Under the pieces are notes generated by a model that did not search any database, was not told the DNA's origin, and saw only the letters and a program-made list of their open reading frames with translations. A stretch of DNA of 40,551 nt from Fragilariopsis cylindrus CCMP1102 (lineage: Eukaryota > Bacillariophyta > Bacillariophyceae > Bacillariales > Bacillariaceae): positions 1 to 40,551 of the forward strand of contig FMBT01000160.1 of the NCBI GenBank assembly GCA_900095095.1, written 5' to 3'. This document shows positions 22,001 to 34,212 of the stretch, one piece after another. The first letter of the stretch is position 1; every line of letters begins with the position of its first letter. A program made the position numbers and the translations under genes.

Positions 22001-23242
22001 TTTATTCACGGATGCAACAAAGGATACAACTACAGAAATGGTAAGAAATATGCATGTCTCAATAATCATTTCGCAACGTCGGTAACGTTTCATGCTTCTA
22101 TTTATTGTATCTTATGGTTGTGCCAAACTTTTTTGTAAAAGATCGATATATTCCAGGAATACCACGATACAGTAATTGCTGTCGGACTTTCACACTTACC
22201 CAGAAATTCGAAGATATTTAGTACGGCGGACCTGGCCATCGGAGTGGACGTCCTAAGTGAATGTTTAGTAGAAACGAACGAAGAAAACTTCAATTACGAC
22301 AGCCTACTTCCTTCAGAAGTGATTTTCTCATCCGCCATATCTTCTCATTGCTGCGCTTTTCGTGTTCACGGAATCTCCTCTATTGAACACATGCCAACAA
22401 TCCTTGCACAGGGACGCGCATCTCTGGCAGCTGCTACCTCTGCATCAATCTTCTTCCTACATGGCTATCTCTCGTTTACTCTCTACGTGTTCTTCACTGT
22501 CTGCTCTGTGGCTACAACTCTTCCATTTGTACCCATTCTTGGATCAGCCTTGTACATGCTTATCATTCTTCCTCTAGTTGGCTTTCCTATGACCATGAGC
22601 GATCCTGATAAGCGTTCCATGCAGCAGGTGCCCCCCAAGAATGATATTTCGGTCAGCTTTGGGAAGAGAGAAGGCAAAATGTTTCGCATTGTGTCGTTGC
22701 TAAAAGCACTTCCTCAGGCAATACTGCCGCAGTTGCTTTATTTAATTGCATATGGTGAATTGATGATCGAGCACGAACCTGATCTTATCCAGCTCAAGTG
22801 CTCGTCCAATCTTGTTCCAGGAAATTGGGCTTCTGTGATACGATGTAGTGAATTGAGTGACCATTCGGGAGTTGCTCGAGATTATGCTGTGGCACTAAGT
22901 CTCGCTGAGCTAGCGTTTCTGACTGTTGTAACATCTGCAACCTTTATATACAGAACTCTACCCATTTATGAAGATCCTCCTTGGAGGAGGAATCATCTGT
23001 GGGCAATATCTGTTTTGGTTGCCTTTATTGCGATTGCTATATATCTTTTGCTTACTATTGAACGTGGGACTTTTTCGTTGCTTCCGTGGTACTATTTCCT
23101 ATTGGCTTTTTTTGTTATGCCATTGATATGCTTATTTTGGAACGAATACTTGAAAAGATACGAGAAGAGTGTTCTAGATCGAGCAGAGAAGCTACGACGT
23201 TTGCAATTTGAGACGCGACTGGGAATGTGGAGCCCTAAATAA
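19005..23242 (+). CDS. TMEM94: TMEM94-like P-type-ATPase-related membrane protein
   Basis: The model has three exons: 19005-21512, 21583-22040 and 22142-23242. A one-base deletion in the A run at 21799-21802 must be allowed for, where MRSK then continues as KEIASQMGIDVAWNC. The product is about 1355 residues, nearly the length of animal TMEM94. Two N-terminal membrane segments (GSSVALLVIAIYFYI; AAIIFFTSLFSIWLVV) and another pair around 330-385 flank an actuator-like region (VPTLLLVEGDRIALQVGDLA). A large acidic cytosolic part follows, and the C terminus has about six more membrane segments (for example ASIFFLHGYLSFTLYVFFTV). The P-type phosphorylation loop DKTGT is not seen; the nearest equivalent reads FTLVDDELVCEP. 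The haloacid-like end is preserved (VRFVYFSPRNMR, GIDVAWNC). Human TMEM94 has been linked to Mg2+ transport into the ER; the same role here is inference. Confidence 0.8.
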
Positions 23243-24904
23243 TTATAATTAAACTATAATGTAAATACATCAACCCGAAGTGTCAAAAAAGTAAGTATGC
23301 AATCCATGAATCTGCTGTTGAGATGTTTTTGGCTAAGTTAACGGAATTATCCCCTAGAAAAAATATATGCAAACCACCATTATTCTGTCTTGAGATTAGA
23401 CATTATCAAATTATCACAAAAGTTTGCTCATTGCTGGTAGTACAGGAGGAGATCCAATGGTCGTTCTCACAGACTGATCTGTATTTCTAGTTACATGTGC
23501 AAGAAGAAATTGTAAACATAACGTTAGTAGTAATATTCTTCCTTGTGTTTTTCATTTTTGTTTAGATTCTGCAAGTTGAAAGTGTGAGAAGATGTGGGAG
23601 TAGGACACGAGTCACTAGTGAAAGACCATGTAGTTACAAGTAGACTTACACCCTCTATATAGTGATTAAGCTCACTCTTAATTACTTAATGCACAGTTTA
23701 GCGGATACACAGGTGAGCATATGGGGTCTTTGTGTCTTCTTGAGACCAAGGCTTTATTTCTGTTTTCACTGTGGAAGGATAATTCGAAAGGGCGTCACAG
23801 GACTGTGTCTGAGCTGTGGCTTCTCTATAGCTACACCATCAATCAGCATCATGGATCATACCTTGGAGCCTCATCTTGAAATTGCCATAGAGATAACTAC
23901 AAACTGAAAAGACAAGAGAAGACGACAGAATATCTATAGGGATAAGAGCTTAATCAAAATGCAACATATTAAGACAGTAAAGACTTAGTTAAAACTGTCA
24001 TATTGACAGGAAAAGAGAAGAGCAGTAAAGTAACGCTGCTATGGAAAAACAAACAGCTTGCTCAAGTAGATTAACATGATAATCAATGTAAAAACAATGG
24101 AGGCAAAGTCAACAGTAGAGATCATCAATGCAAGTGCAAATATTGTTCAAAACCTGTTTTAGTAATCAAGGCAACAAAGGCAAAACTAGTAGTAGACTAG
24201 ACGTGACAGTAACTAATCCAGGATGGCCATCTCAATAGTTAGTTCTCACCCAACTAGATTCAAGGATGTGAAATCAGTTTGCATATGAAATTCTTCCCCT
24301 ACACATTAAAGTAAGTATATATCACACATACCTACTATTACTTTTCTACAAGACTAACAGCCGCTACTCCATATCAGAAAGAAGTCAATAACATTATAGT
24401 CTTACAAATTGATTCATCTGATGCATACTCCACCTTTTTCTCTAGATAATAATTGAGATAACATACTACGTAACTTTATTTAGTACTGTAGCGTAGTGCG
24501 TTGCTTTTATTTCACACATTTGTGTGAACACGATTGATTTATTCTTTTGCTGTATAAAAATTGCCGCCCCGCTTTTAGTTTTAATGATTTTCTTTCCCGT
24601 GCTAGGTCACACGAGATTGATTTTCACGACAACAACTGACAACGGTAAAAAATAAATAACCACTCCGGGAAAAAATAACAACGGTCAGAAATCTCAACGA
24701 GCAAAATCTTAATTTTGCTCGAAAGATCACGCCACCATCAAGCAAAAAGCAAAAAGAAGAAAAAATCCGTGTTTCGTAGCAAAAATCATTCGATCACTCG
24801 ATCCACTCACAAATTGGAAAGAAGAGCTAGTAATCAAACTAGTAACTAACAACGGTAAGCAATAACTTCCAACAGATCTATTCAACAACTACCAAGCAGC
24901 AAAG
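23243..24904. other. Intergenic region upstream of topoisomerase II
   Basis: About 1.66 kb between two plus-strand genes. I see no gene: short open frames such as 23662-23907 lack protein-like features. The last 270 bases hold the AACGG motif cluster listed separately and should be the TOP2 promoter and 5' leader. Confidence 0.5.
24639..24856 (+). promoter_or_regulatory. Three ACAACGGT motifs upstream of topoisomerase II
   Basis: ACAACGGT occurs at 24639-24646, 24678-24685 and 24849-24856, all on the coding strand, and extends to ACAACGGTMA in each case. The core AACGG matches the mitosis-specific activator element bound by three-repeat Myb proteins in plants, which drives G2/M genes. Topoisomerase II is a typical G2/M gene. 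Use in this organism is inferred from sequence and position. Confidence 0.45.
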
Positions 24905-27900
24905 ATGGCAGCCATTGAAGATGATATCAGTATGATCGGATACGAAGAATCAGACTTTGAAGTCGAAAGCGACGACGACGACGATAGCTTTATGATGGTC
25001 GACGAAGAAAACAAGAAGAGCATGGCGCCCAAGTCTACTAAAGGCAAGAAGGCAGCCTCCTCCTCCTCCAACAAAGGTAAAAACAACAGGAAGAATCCCA
25101 TCTTATCTCCAAGAACCGAAGGTGCTGGTAATGTTCCAAAATCATCGGCAACAACAACAACTGCCAAAGGAACAACCAAAAACGCCAAGAAGAAGACAGT
25201 CGAAGAGACGTACCAGAAGAAATCGCAACTCGAGCATATTCTTCTTCGTCCTGATACCTACATTGGATCAGTTGAGCCAATGACGGAACAAATGTTTATC
25301 TACGATGAAGTTGAGGATGCTATTATCAACAAAACAATTACGTACACACCTGGTCTTTACAAGATCTTTGACGAAAGTAAGTTCTAATTTCGATTTGATT
25401 TGATTTGATTTGATTTGATTTGATTTGATTTGATTCATCCATTCGCAAAGAAGAAGAAAGGAGAAACAATGACCTACCATATTATAACGAGATAGGATCG
25501 ACTTCTCAATATTCGCTAACTTACTTTTCCCCCTGTCTTTCTTCTTCTTCTTCTTCTTCTTCTCTTCCTTCTTGTCTTACTTCCCCATCTACCGCAAACC
25601 CAAGTCATTGTCAATGCCGCCGACAACAAACAACGTGACGAGAACATGGACAGACTTGATGTTACTATTGACGAAGACAATAATTCGATCTCTGTCAAGA
25701 ATAACGGAAAAGGTATCCCCGTCGTTCGTCATGGTGAACACGATTGTTACGTTCCAACTTTGCTATTCGGTAATTTATTGACTGGGTCGAACTTTGACGA
25801 CAACGAGAAGAAGACGACAGGAGGCCGTAACGGTTACGGTGCAAAATTGGCCAACATTTTTAGTACCAAATTCATTGTTGAATGTGTAGATGTCGAAAGT
25901 GGAAAGAAATTTCAACAAACATTCACGAAAAACATGGGACACGCCAGTGAACCCATCATCAAGAATATCACGGCTAATGAAAGGAAGAAGGGGGATTATA
26001 CTCAAATCACGTTCTCACCTGAACTTTCTCGATTCAAAATGACATCGCTCGACAAGGATACTGTTGGACTTCTCTCGAAGCGTGCATACGATATTGCGGG
26101 TAGCATGGCAAACAGTAAGGGTAAGAAGTTATCGGTGACTCTTAATGGGAAGAAGGTGAGTTATCATATTATACATAAAATTACGCGTGGTGGTGTGGTG
26201 TGTGTGGTGTGTGTGTATGTGTGTATGTGTGTGTATGTGTATCGACAATGAAACTGGCATGGAATTCTTCGTCCAACAAATATATACAATAATTCCTCAC
26301 ACGTGATTTGATAATATTAACTCATATTTATTAATTATTGTCCATAGTTACCTATCAAATCCTTCCAAGATTACATCAAGATCTTCAGGGGTGTCAATCC
26401 ACCATGTGCTTTCGAAAGGGTTGACGACAAGTGGGAGGTTGGCGTTTCTCATTCGGAGGATGGAAGTCCGATGCAAATTTCATTCGTTAACGCGATCTGT
26501 ACCTCGAAAGGAGGTACCCACGTGTCTTTTGTTGCTGATAAAATCGCAATGTCTCTTGCTAAAGCCGTCGAGAAGAAGAACAAGGGTGGGACAAAGATTA
26601 GTAATAATCAAATCAAGAATCATTTGTGCATCTTTGTAAATGCACTTGTAGAAAATCCGACCTTCGACAGTCAGACCAAGGACCATTTGACCAATCGTAA
26701 AAATTGCTATAAAGATGAATGTGAACTCTCCGATAAATTCCTCAAAGCAGCTTGTTCTGCGAAGGGTGAAATCTTGGACAGTATTCTTTCGTTTGCGATG
26801 TTTAAGGCCAAAAAAGAGCTCAAGAAAACTGGAGGAAGCAAGAAAATTAAACTAACTGGTATCCAAAAGGTAAGAACAGTACAACACACGAAATACAATG
26901 CATAAATTCCTTTTTTTCTTTTTTCCGCGTGGACGGTATCATATCACATCATGTACATCGTATCAAATAATGTCTTACCGTACTTCTATTCCTGTCGCTT
27001 AATAGCTTGATGATGCGAATCGCGCAGGATCGAAAGATTCGCTCAAGTGTACATTGATACTTACGGAGGGAGACTCAGCCAAGTCCCTGGCTATGTCAGG
27101 TCTTTCGGTCATCGGACGTGACCATTATGGTGTGTATCCTCTGAAAGGAAAACCTTTGAATGTACGAGACGCTAGCCATACTCAGGTCATGAAGAATGAA
27201 GAAATCAAGAATGTCATCGAAATTCTTGGTCTCAAGCATGGTGTGGTATACGACGAAACCAACCTCAAGACACTTCGGTACGGGCACCTCATGATAATGG
27301 CAGATCAAGATCACGACGGGTCGCATATCAAAGGTCTGATTATCAACTTTCTCCATACTTTCTGTAAGTTACAACCAGATGATGACTACCACTAGCTACT
27401 ACAATCGTTTCCATTCATTTGAATACATGATGAAATAGAAGAAGAAAAAGACACTAACACAATTTTTGTATGCTTTATTTTTTCAACACTAACTGATAAC
27501 TTACTTATTAGGGCCATCTTTGTTGGACATTCCTGGATTCCTTCAGCAATTCATTACGCCAATTGTCAAGGTGACGAAAGGGAAGAAGTCGGAGACGTTC
27601 TTTACTATTCCCCAGTACGAAGAGTGGAAGGAGGAAACCGGAAATAATGGGAAAGGATGGAAAATCAAATATTATAAGGGTCTCGGTACATCGACTGCCG
27701 CTGATGCGAAAGAATATTTCAGTAACCTTGACCTTCATGAGGTAGGATTCGAAAGAATTTCTTTGGATGTCAAGGAGGAGGAGGAAGTAGCAGCAATGGC
27801 AATCGATCCTCTCGAATTTGATGGGCAGGAGCAGGACAACGGAAACAAAATATTAGTTCCTGATAAGTCCACATCTTACGGAGACGGCCTTATTGATATG

Positions 27901-30288
27901 GTCTTTAACAAGAAACGTGCCAATGATCGAAAGGATTGGCTCCAACAATTCGAAAAGGATACCTACCTCAACTATTCAGATGCACAAAAAGGCGCGGGAG
28001 TGAAGTACTCCCAGTTCATCAATGAAGAATACATCCTTTTTAGTAGAGCTGACTGCGAACGCTCTATTCCCCACGTAATGGATGGTTTCAAACCTTCTCA
28101 ACGAAAGGTGTTGTTTGCCTGCTTCAAGCGTAAGCTCAAGGACGAGATCAAAGTGGCGCAATTATCCGGCTACATCGGTGAGCATTCTGCTATCATCATG
28201 GTGAGGCATCGTTACACACAACGATTATCAATATGGCACAAACCTATGTGGGTTCTAACAATATCAATCTATTGACTCCATCTGGTCAATTCGGTACTCG
28301 CCGCATGGGCGGTAAGGACCACGCCTCCCCCCGTTACATTTTCACTATGTTGGAAAAAATACGCGAGCTATTTTCCACCCTGATGATGATGAACTTCTCA
28401 ACTACCTACATGATGATGGTGTATCGATTGAGCCTGATTACTATATGCCAGTAATCCCTATGGTTTTGGTGAACGGATCGGATGGAATTGGAACCGGTTG
28501 GTCATCGAAGGTCCCGAACTATGATCCTCGTCAGATCATTTCCAATATCCGCAAGATGATCAAGGGAGAGCCAGTAGTGAAAATGGATCCGTTTTACAGT
28601 GGGTTCTCGGGTAAGATCAAACCTGAGGGAGATGGAAAATACAGTGTGCACGGAATCATCGAGAGAGAAGATGACGAAACTCTACTTATCAGCGAGTTAC
28701 CCGTCAGAGGCTGGACACAAGACTGCAAGATTGCCCTCGAAAAAATGATCGTTTCCGAAAAACCTGGAGTCACTCCGGAAATCAAAGACTTTGCGGAAAA
28801 CCATACGGATACCACGGTTAGTTTTACTATTACGGCCGACAAAGCTTCGATTGATAAGTGGGAGAAACTACCTAAGGGTGGATTATACGCCAAATTCAAG
28901 CTCATTTCCTCAACTTCCACCACTAATATGCACCTTTACGACAACGAAAGGAAGATCGTAAAGTATGAACAACCTGAAAATATCTTGGAATCCTTTTTCG
29001 GAACTCGAATGGAATTTTACGTGAAGAGAAAAGCGCTGTTAGTCAAGAAACTCCACCAGGAACAGAAGATGCTATCGAACAAGGCCCGATTCGTTGATGA
29101 AGTTTGTAATAGGACATTAGTGGTTTCCAATCGCAAGAAGACTGAATTACTGAAAGAGCTTCAATCGAGTGGATACGATCTATTCGATAAGACAAATAAT
29201 GGAAGCAATCATGATTCCGACGATGACGACGATGAAGAAGATTCGACCTCTACTTCGGATCTTTCAAAAGGCTACGACTACTTGTTGGGTATGAGAATTA
29301 TGGTAAGTACTGAAGTAGTCATTGACGACATATGCTATACATTATCATTTTTTTTGATTATTCTTTGTTACCACTGCATCTCACTCTTTCTTTCTGTTTC
29401 TCCATTTATTTGAATTAATCTTACTCTGTATCTATGTAGGCCTTGACTTATGAAAAAGCGGAGCTTCTTCGAAAGCAACTTGCTGAAAGAACTGCAGAGC
29501 TTGAAAAGCTTGAAGCGAAAACACCTAGCGAGATTTGGTGTGAGGACCTTGATGCAATCGAGGTGGCTTTGAAAGAAAGAGATGAAGAGATTCTCCAAGC
29601 AGAAGTAAACGAAGTGAACGCCCAGAAGAAGACAGCAAAGAGACAAAAAGCGAAAACGGCAGCTACGAAAAAGAAGACCCAGAAAAAAAAGAAAAAAGAT
29701 GATTGGGATAGCGATGACGAAGACGAAGATGAAGAAATGGTCGTTGTTGTCAAAAAGAAACCAGCTCCCCGAGCAAGAAAACCAGCAGCAGCAAAGAAAG
29801 CTCCAGCTCCTAAGAAGATAATTAATGTTGATGATGACGATGAGGCTGTCGTCGACGTTGAAATGAAAGAAGCTGAAGTTGTAGTTAGAAAGAAACCAGC
29901 TCCCAAAGCAAGAAAACCAGCAGCAAAGAAAGCTTCTAAGCCACTGAAGATAATTGACGTCGACGTCGATGATGAGGCAGTCGACGATGATATCAAGAAC
30001 TTAAAGAAGAGACCTTCTCCTAAAGCCAAAGCCAAGTTACCTGCGAAGAAGAAAGTAGCAGTAGCAAAGAAAAAGATCTTGGAAATTGAATCAGAAGAAG
30101 AGGCGGACTGGGATGATGAATCTGAGTCAGAGTCGGATTTGTCTGATGCGGAAATGGCTCAAGCTTCAGCTCCAGCTCCAAAACGCGCAACCCGTGTTAG
30201 AGCAAAAAAGGCGACCACATACACCTTCGAGGAGGACGACGATGATTCTTTTATGGCCGAATCAGACTCGGACGATGAAGACTTTTAA
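24905..30288 (+). CDS. TOP2: DNA topoisomerase II (type IIA, eukaryotic)
   Basis: This nuclear enzyme passes one DNA duplex through a transient double-strand break, using ATP. The model has six exons: 24905-25376, 25605-26155, 26348-26869, 27006-27363, 27512-29302 and 29440-30288, all with GT..AG ends. The product is about 1514 residues. In order it has an acidic/Lys N-terminal tail, a GHKL ATPase (ISVKNNGKGIPVV; GGRNGYGAKLANIF about 230), the K-loop YYKGLGTS (about 690), a TOPRIM with LTEGDSA (E536) and DQDHDGSHIKG (D615, D617), the catalytic Tyr in SPRYIFT (about 910), and a Lys/Asp-rich C-terminal domain with repeated KKPAPKARKPAAKK. Two single-base deletions must be allowed for in exon 5, near 28191 (EHSA-YHHGEAS) and near 28358 (LEKI-RAIFHPDDDELL). 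All catalytic residues are present, so a working gene with assembly errors is most likely. Confidence 0.95.
25392..25435 (+). repeat. (GATTT)n microsatellite in TOP2 intron 1
   Basis: More than eight tandem GATTT units directly after the first splice donor of the topoisomerase II gene. A CTT run follows near the acceptor at about 25541-25565. Confidence 0.95.
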
Positions 30289-30557
30289 ATACAAGACCTT
30301 AGAAACATGTCTAATCTTATTCTATTGAGACAAATAAATTACATTTACATAATCAACCATTTATTTTGAAATCGCCATATCTTTTTTCTCTTATTCTTCA
30401 ACAAAACGGAAAAGGATAGGTCTCTTATCTAAATAAACTATTCCTAAGAAAGTAGTCTAAAAATTGATCTACGTGCATTTTTGTTTGAATTTTATCTTAT
30501 TTTTCTTTTTGGTAATTTTAAATTCGTGTGTTTTTTCTTTCATTAATTTTCTATTCC

Positions 30558-31507
30558 TTAACGCTTGACCCATTGCGGTTTCTTTCGTGCCTTAAGATGT
30601 CCAATCTTTTTCCGTTCAACCTTACGAGGATCTCTTGTCAGGTATCCCAACCGTTTGAGTGGCGGACGATACACGTCGGGATTGTAATGATTCAAGGCTC
30701 TCGCCAACCCGTGTCGAATAGCTCCAGCTTGTCCTCTCAAACCACCACCTTCGACCGTTGCAGTTACATCGAACCGACCAAGGGTTTCAGTCGCAGCCAA
30801 GGCCTCTAAAATTAATTCTCTATCAGAAGTACGCTCGAAGTAATCAACAAAGTCTTTCCGGTTAACGACAACATTTCCGAATCCAGGTTGGATCCATACC
30901 CTAGCTGAGGCTGTTTTGCGTCCACCACGACCATAGGCCCGACCTCGTTCGTCTATAATCGATCGACGTATGGGAGCCTTTGCGTTATTAAGCCATCGTT
31001 TTCGTCGTTCGTCTTCCTCCTGCTGAATTTCTCGTACTCTATCGGCTAGTTCGACTTCTTCCTCGTGCCATGTTGACGTCGCTGCTGCTGATGATGTCGC
31101 TGATGAATTGTTCGTACCGTTGGTAGTCAAGGATGAATTGGGGTTGCCATCTAATTCAGTGTAGTCTTCATCGTAATCGTCTCGGTAGTTACCAAATTCT
31201 AAGGAAACCGCGTGAGATCTCCATTTTCGCTTTGAATCGACGTCGATTTCGTCTTGTTTTGTTGGAGGACGTCTCAACGACATGTCCGAAAACTGTCGAA
31301 CAAAAACACTATCAAATTTTCATGATCACTATAATTATTGTTATATGTTGTTTTCATCGAAAGCGATGATGGTGACGGTGACGATCTAGCCGTAACTAGC
31401 ATGATACTACGGTGCTGTATTTGTGGTGTTTGTAGTTGTCCAAACTGTTTCAACGCGACAGAGAAGAGTTGCCGACGTTGACCGCCGGAATATAACCGGT
31501 TCATCAT
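30558..31507 (-). CDS. mrps9: Mitochondrial ribosomal protein uS9 (S9) with N-terminal extension
   Basis: A component of the small mitochondrial ribosomal subunit. The frame from ATG 31283 encodes 241 residues ending in a full uS9 domain: TASARVWIQPGFGNVVVNRK, FDVTATVEGGGLRGQAGAIR, HGLARALNHYNP and the basic tail KKIGHLKARKKPQWVKR. Upstream, a separate frame from ATG 31507 starts MMNRLYSGGQRRQLFSVALK. It is rich in Arg, Ser and Gln and lacks acidic residues for its first 60 or so positions, like a mitochondrial presequence. The two join in one frame if one T is missing at 31287-31292 on this strand, giving FDSFSDMSLRRPP. I therefore place the true start at 31507 with a probable one-base deletion. 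A start at 31283 with a chance upstream frame is the alternative. Mitochondrial location also fits because uS9 of diatom plastids is normally plastid-encoded. Confidence 0.85.
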
Positions 31508-32125
31508 CTAGCTAGATGCACTTGTTTTAAAATACTGTACAACCTTACTACTCGAGGTCCAAGGTCGAGACTGGTCGATCTAATGCTTCAGTTCGTTGGC
31601 GATACAGTAGAACAGACTTCGGTTGCTCTGATGTCGACTTGTACTTCTACAGGTGTAATTTAACTAACGTTATCACTTTTTGCAAGTTGTTTACCACGTT
31701 TAAACGTGCAATACGCAATAACACCATTATCAAAGCTATCATGTCAGCTATTTTGCAGGTCAAACAGTCCGTCCGTCGAATTAAAAATGGAGAGAAAATT
31801 AAAATAAATTTCCCATCTCCCCCGATAAAAAATATAAAAATTAGTTTCTTTTCCCTCATCATAGTAGCTAAAATCACACATTTTAATGCTACACTTATAT
31901 ACACATGCATACAATACAGCCATAGCTAGATCTAGTATAGCATACTATTATCTGTACATTTTGTACGACCTAGACTACATACTACTGGTATTATATCATG
32001 ACTACCAGAATGAAAATAATGAAAATTTACATGGAATATGTAGATTTTATTTTATTGGTTCCCCATCATTGTTACACATATTCCCTATGGCGATCTCTCC
32101 TCCCCTAAAACTCTTACCCGCATTC
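31508..32125. other. Intergenic region between uS9 and PCH2
   Basis: About 620 bases, AT-rich, holding the uS9 promoter and the PCH2 3' flank. No gene or repeat that I can support. Confidence 0.45.
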
Positions 32126-33469
32126 TCAAACTTCCAAACGAGCTGTTTGTTCCGATTGAATGGCTTGAGACAAAGCCCGCAAAAAGGATCGCACAGATAG
32201 ACATCCACTATCACTTTCTGAAGATATGAACTGTGCATATGCCTGAAGAGGTAGCCTACGAAGGCTTCGTCCGCTCAATCCATCCGCTTCTCGAGAGCAG
32301 GAAAGAAGCATCCCACTTTCGTCGTCGACGATCTTCTCCCGTTCTTCCTTTTCGGCTACAGTAAAGTCAACAACAATTTCTTTAGTCACGTATTCGGTAA
32401 TCATATCAGTAGACTGATTGTCTGTTTCGTTTGAGTGCGGAACCACAACGATTCCTACTCGTATCAATTCTTTCAAACACGTTCTCATAATTTCATATCG
32501 AGCTCGAAGAATCGGTAATCCAATGTGTACTTTTAAATCAACGCGATCAACAAAGGCAGCATCAATCCGTCCTGTGAGATTCGTTGTTGCAAGCACCATC
32601 ACATTCGGAAAAGACCTTAAACGATCCAGCGAAGTAAGCAACGAATTGACAGCTCTCATAGCATCCGAAGGATCCCCACTTTGTTGTTGACCACGAGACG
32701 AGGCCAAGCTTTCTACTTCATCGATTAGGATACACACCAAGCATTTAGGATCGTCTTCGACCATGTCTCTGACCATCGAAAAGAGTGACGAGATTAGTTT
32801 TCCACTGGTAGAGAACCACTTGCTAAAGAGAGAATGGGAATGAATATCCAGCAAAATAGAACGGGGGAAGCGATCTTTTAGCCGAATCGCTAATTTCTGA
32901 GCAAGCGCTCGGCAGCAAGAAGTTTTTCCACACCCCGGAACTCCGTGTAAAAGCAATATTCGATTCCACTGAACAATGTGGGAGGAAACTTTCTTATCAC
33001 AAAATTGAATCGCTGATTGGGCATATGCCAAGAGTTGTTTCTTCACATTGGAATCAAAAATCAAACTCTCCCAAAGACCATCTAAAGAGACGTGTGGTAA
33101 GACGAGGTTGTCACATCCAGCGACCCATTCATCGTCTCCAGGATCGATTTCTTCCGTAGAAATTTCTTCGTGACTCAATTCATAAGTGTATACCTTATAC
33201 TTGTAGCTACATGATGAGCTCGAATATGCAGTTTCCGCGTCTTCATTGTCGTCAATGATGCGCACGTTAACTACACGGTATGGTAGTTTAGGATCATTCG
33301 GTACAAACAAGGCCAGATCGAGTTCTCCATTTTTTCCACGGGAAAATTCATGATTCTCTAAGCTATTATTTAGAAAAAATTCGAATCGAGTTTTAAGATC
33401 CGATAGAATCGACGATGGTCCTGTCCGTGTTACAGCCACCTCTACGTGACGAATAATAGTTGTATCCAT
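32126..33469 (-). CDS. PCH2: Pch2/TRIP13-type AAA+ ATPase
   Basis: Pch2/TRIP13 remodels HORMA-domain proteins (Hop1/HORMAD, Mad2) in meiotic recombination checkpoints and spindle-checkpoint silencing. It is a single exon of 447 residues, the usual length, with no frame break. The N-terminal 120 residues correspond to the substrate-binding domain. The AAA+ module has Walker A GVPGCGKT (176-183), the family-specific SHSLFSKWFSTSGKLISSLF (211-230), Walker B ILIDEVE (247-253) with the catalytic Glu, sensor 1 ATTN, and the arginine-finger region DAAFVDRVDLKVHIG. The sensor 2 motif near the end is GLSGRSLRRLPLQAYA. The first Pro of the usual GPPGTGKT is Val here. Its presence fits an organism with a sexual cycle, although it also acts in mitosis. 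Confidence 0.94.
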   Translation of the reverse strand: MDTTIIRHVEVAVTRTGPSSILSDLKTRFEFFLNNSLENHEFSRGKNGELDLALFVPNDPKLPYRVVNVRIIDDNEDAETAYSSSSCSYKYKVYTYELSHEEISTEEIDPGDDEWVAGCDNLVLPHVSLDGLWESLIFDSNVKKQLLAYAQSAIQFCDKKVSSHIVQWNRILLLHGVPGCGKTSCCRALAQKLAIRLKDRFPRSILLDIHSHSLFSKWFSTSGKLISSLFSMVRDMVEDDPKCLVCILIDEVESLASSRGQQQSGDPSDAMRAVNSLLTSLDRLRSFPNVMVLATTNLTGRIDAAFVDRVDLKVHIGLPILRARYEIMRTCLKELIRVGIVVVPHSNETDNQSTDMITEYVTKEIVVDFTVAEKEEREKIVDDESGMLLSCSREADGLSGRSLRRLPLQAYAQFISSESDSGCLSVRSFLRALSQAIQSEQTARLEV

Positions 33470-34212
33470 CTACTACTTTCTTCTAGAAGATAGTAAGTTA
33501 GTAAACGATGCAATACAAAAGCAATGAGCAATGATGTTGCCGATGATGATTTTTCGATTTTCGAATTTATTTTATAATTCGATCATCCATGGATTCAATT
33601 AATTCGGGACTGGACTAAAGGGGGAATGCACTTTGTGAAAGAATTGAGGGTGTTTCTTGAATCTTCACCTCTCCCCCCTTGCGATTACGACGAATTGAGA
33701 TTTTTAAGAGAAGAGATGTTAAGTTCAAATTTTTGTATGATTTCATCCGTTCATCGTGTCACGTGGGATCGTAAGTATTTGAAACAGCATGAAAATTTGG
33801 TTCCTTCATCCTATCTATGTATCAATCAACCACCACAGGCCCAGGTCTCTTCTTATCTTAAGATTCGAAACACATAAATTTTGATCATCTCTTAGGCATC
33901 AATGATACTCCCGCAAGCATCACCTATATTTAAACACATCAAATGAGAAAAATCTTGAGACGGGACTGCAGAGTTTGGCCTCTTTCAATAAGTTGTCGTG
34001 TTACTTATTTTTTGAATACGATATTGTCTTTTTAAATCAATGTCAATATTCCGACTGTCTTTATGATGTTTGTAGTCAATTCATAAACTGAATGAAGACT
34101 CTTGTGTCTCACTCCATAGTTTTGTTTATACATTTAATTTGTATATTCTCATTTCCATTGAATACCTATTCTCCGCATTGAAAGGGTATCATTAGAAGGA
34201 AGTCTATCAATC
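33470..34212. other. Divergent promoter region between PCH2 and the HMG-box gene
   Basis: 743 bases between opposite gene starts. The open frame at 33626-33877 has no recognisable features and is probably chance. No distinctive motif seen. Confidence 0.4.

Noticed and set aside
23662..23907. 81-codon open frame with several cysteines in the spacer before TOP2.
   Set aside because: No homology, no conserved spacing of Cys, no splice context; probably chance.
24850..24882. Possible tiny 5' UTR intron (GTAAGC to CAACAG) upstream of TOP2.
   Set aside because: Under 30 bases, too short for a spliceosomal intron in this genome; the GT is part of the AACGGT motif.
29448..30035. 195-residue antisense frame opposite the TOP2 tail.
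   Set aside because: Ser/Phe/Ala composition mirrors the Lys/Asp/Ala-rich TOP2 C terminus; no independent evidence.
33626..33877. 83-codon open frame upstream of the HMG gene.
   Set aside because: No recognisable features and it lies in a divergent promoter region.
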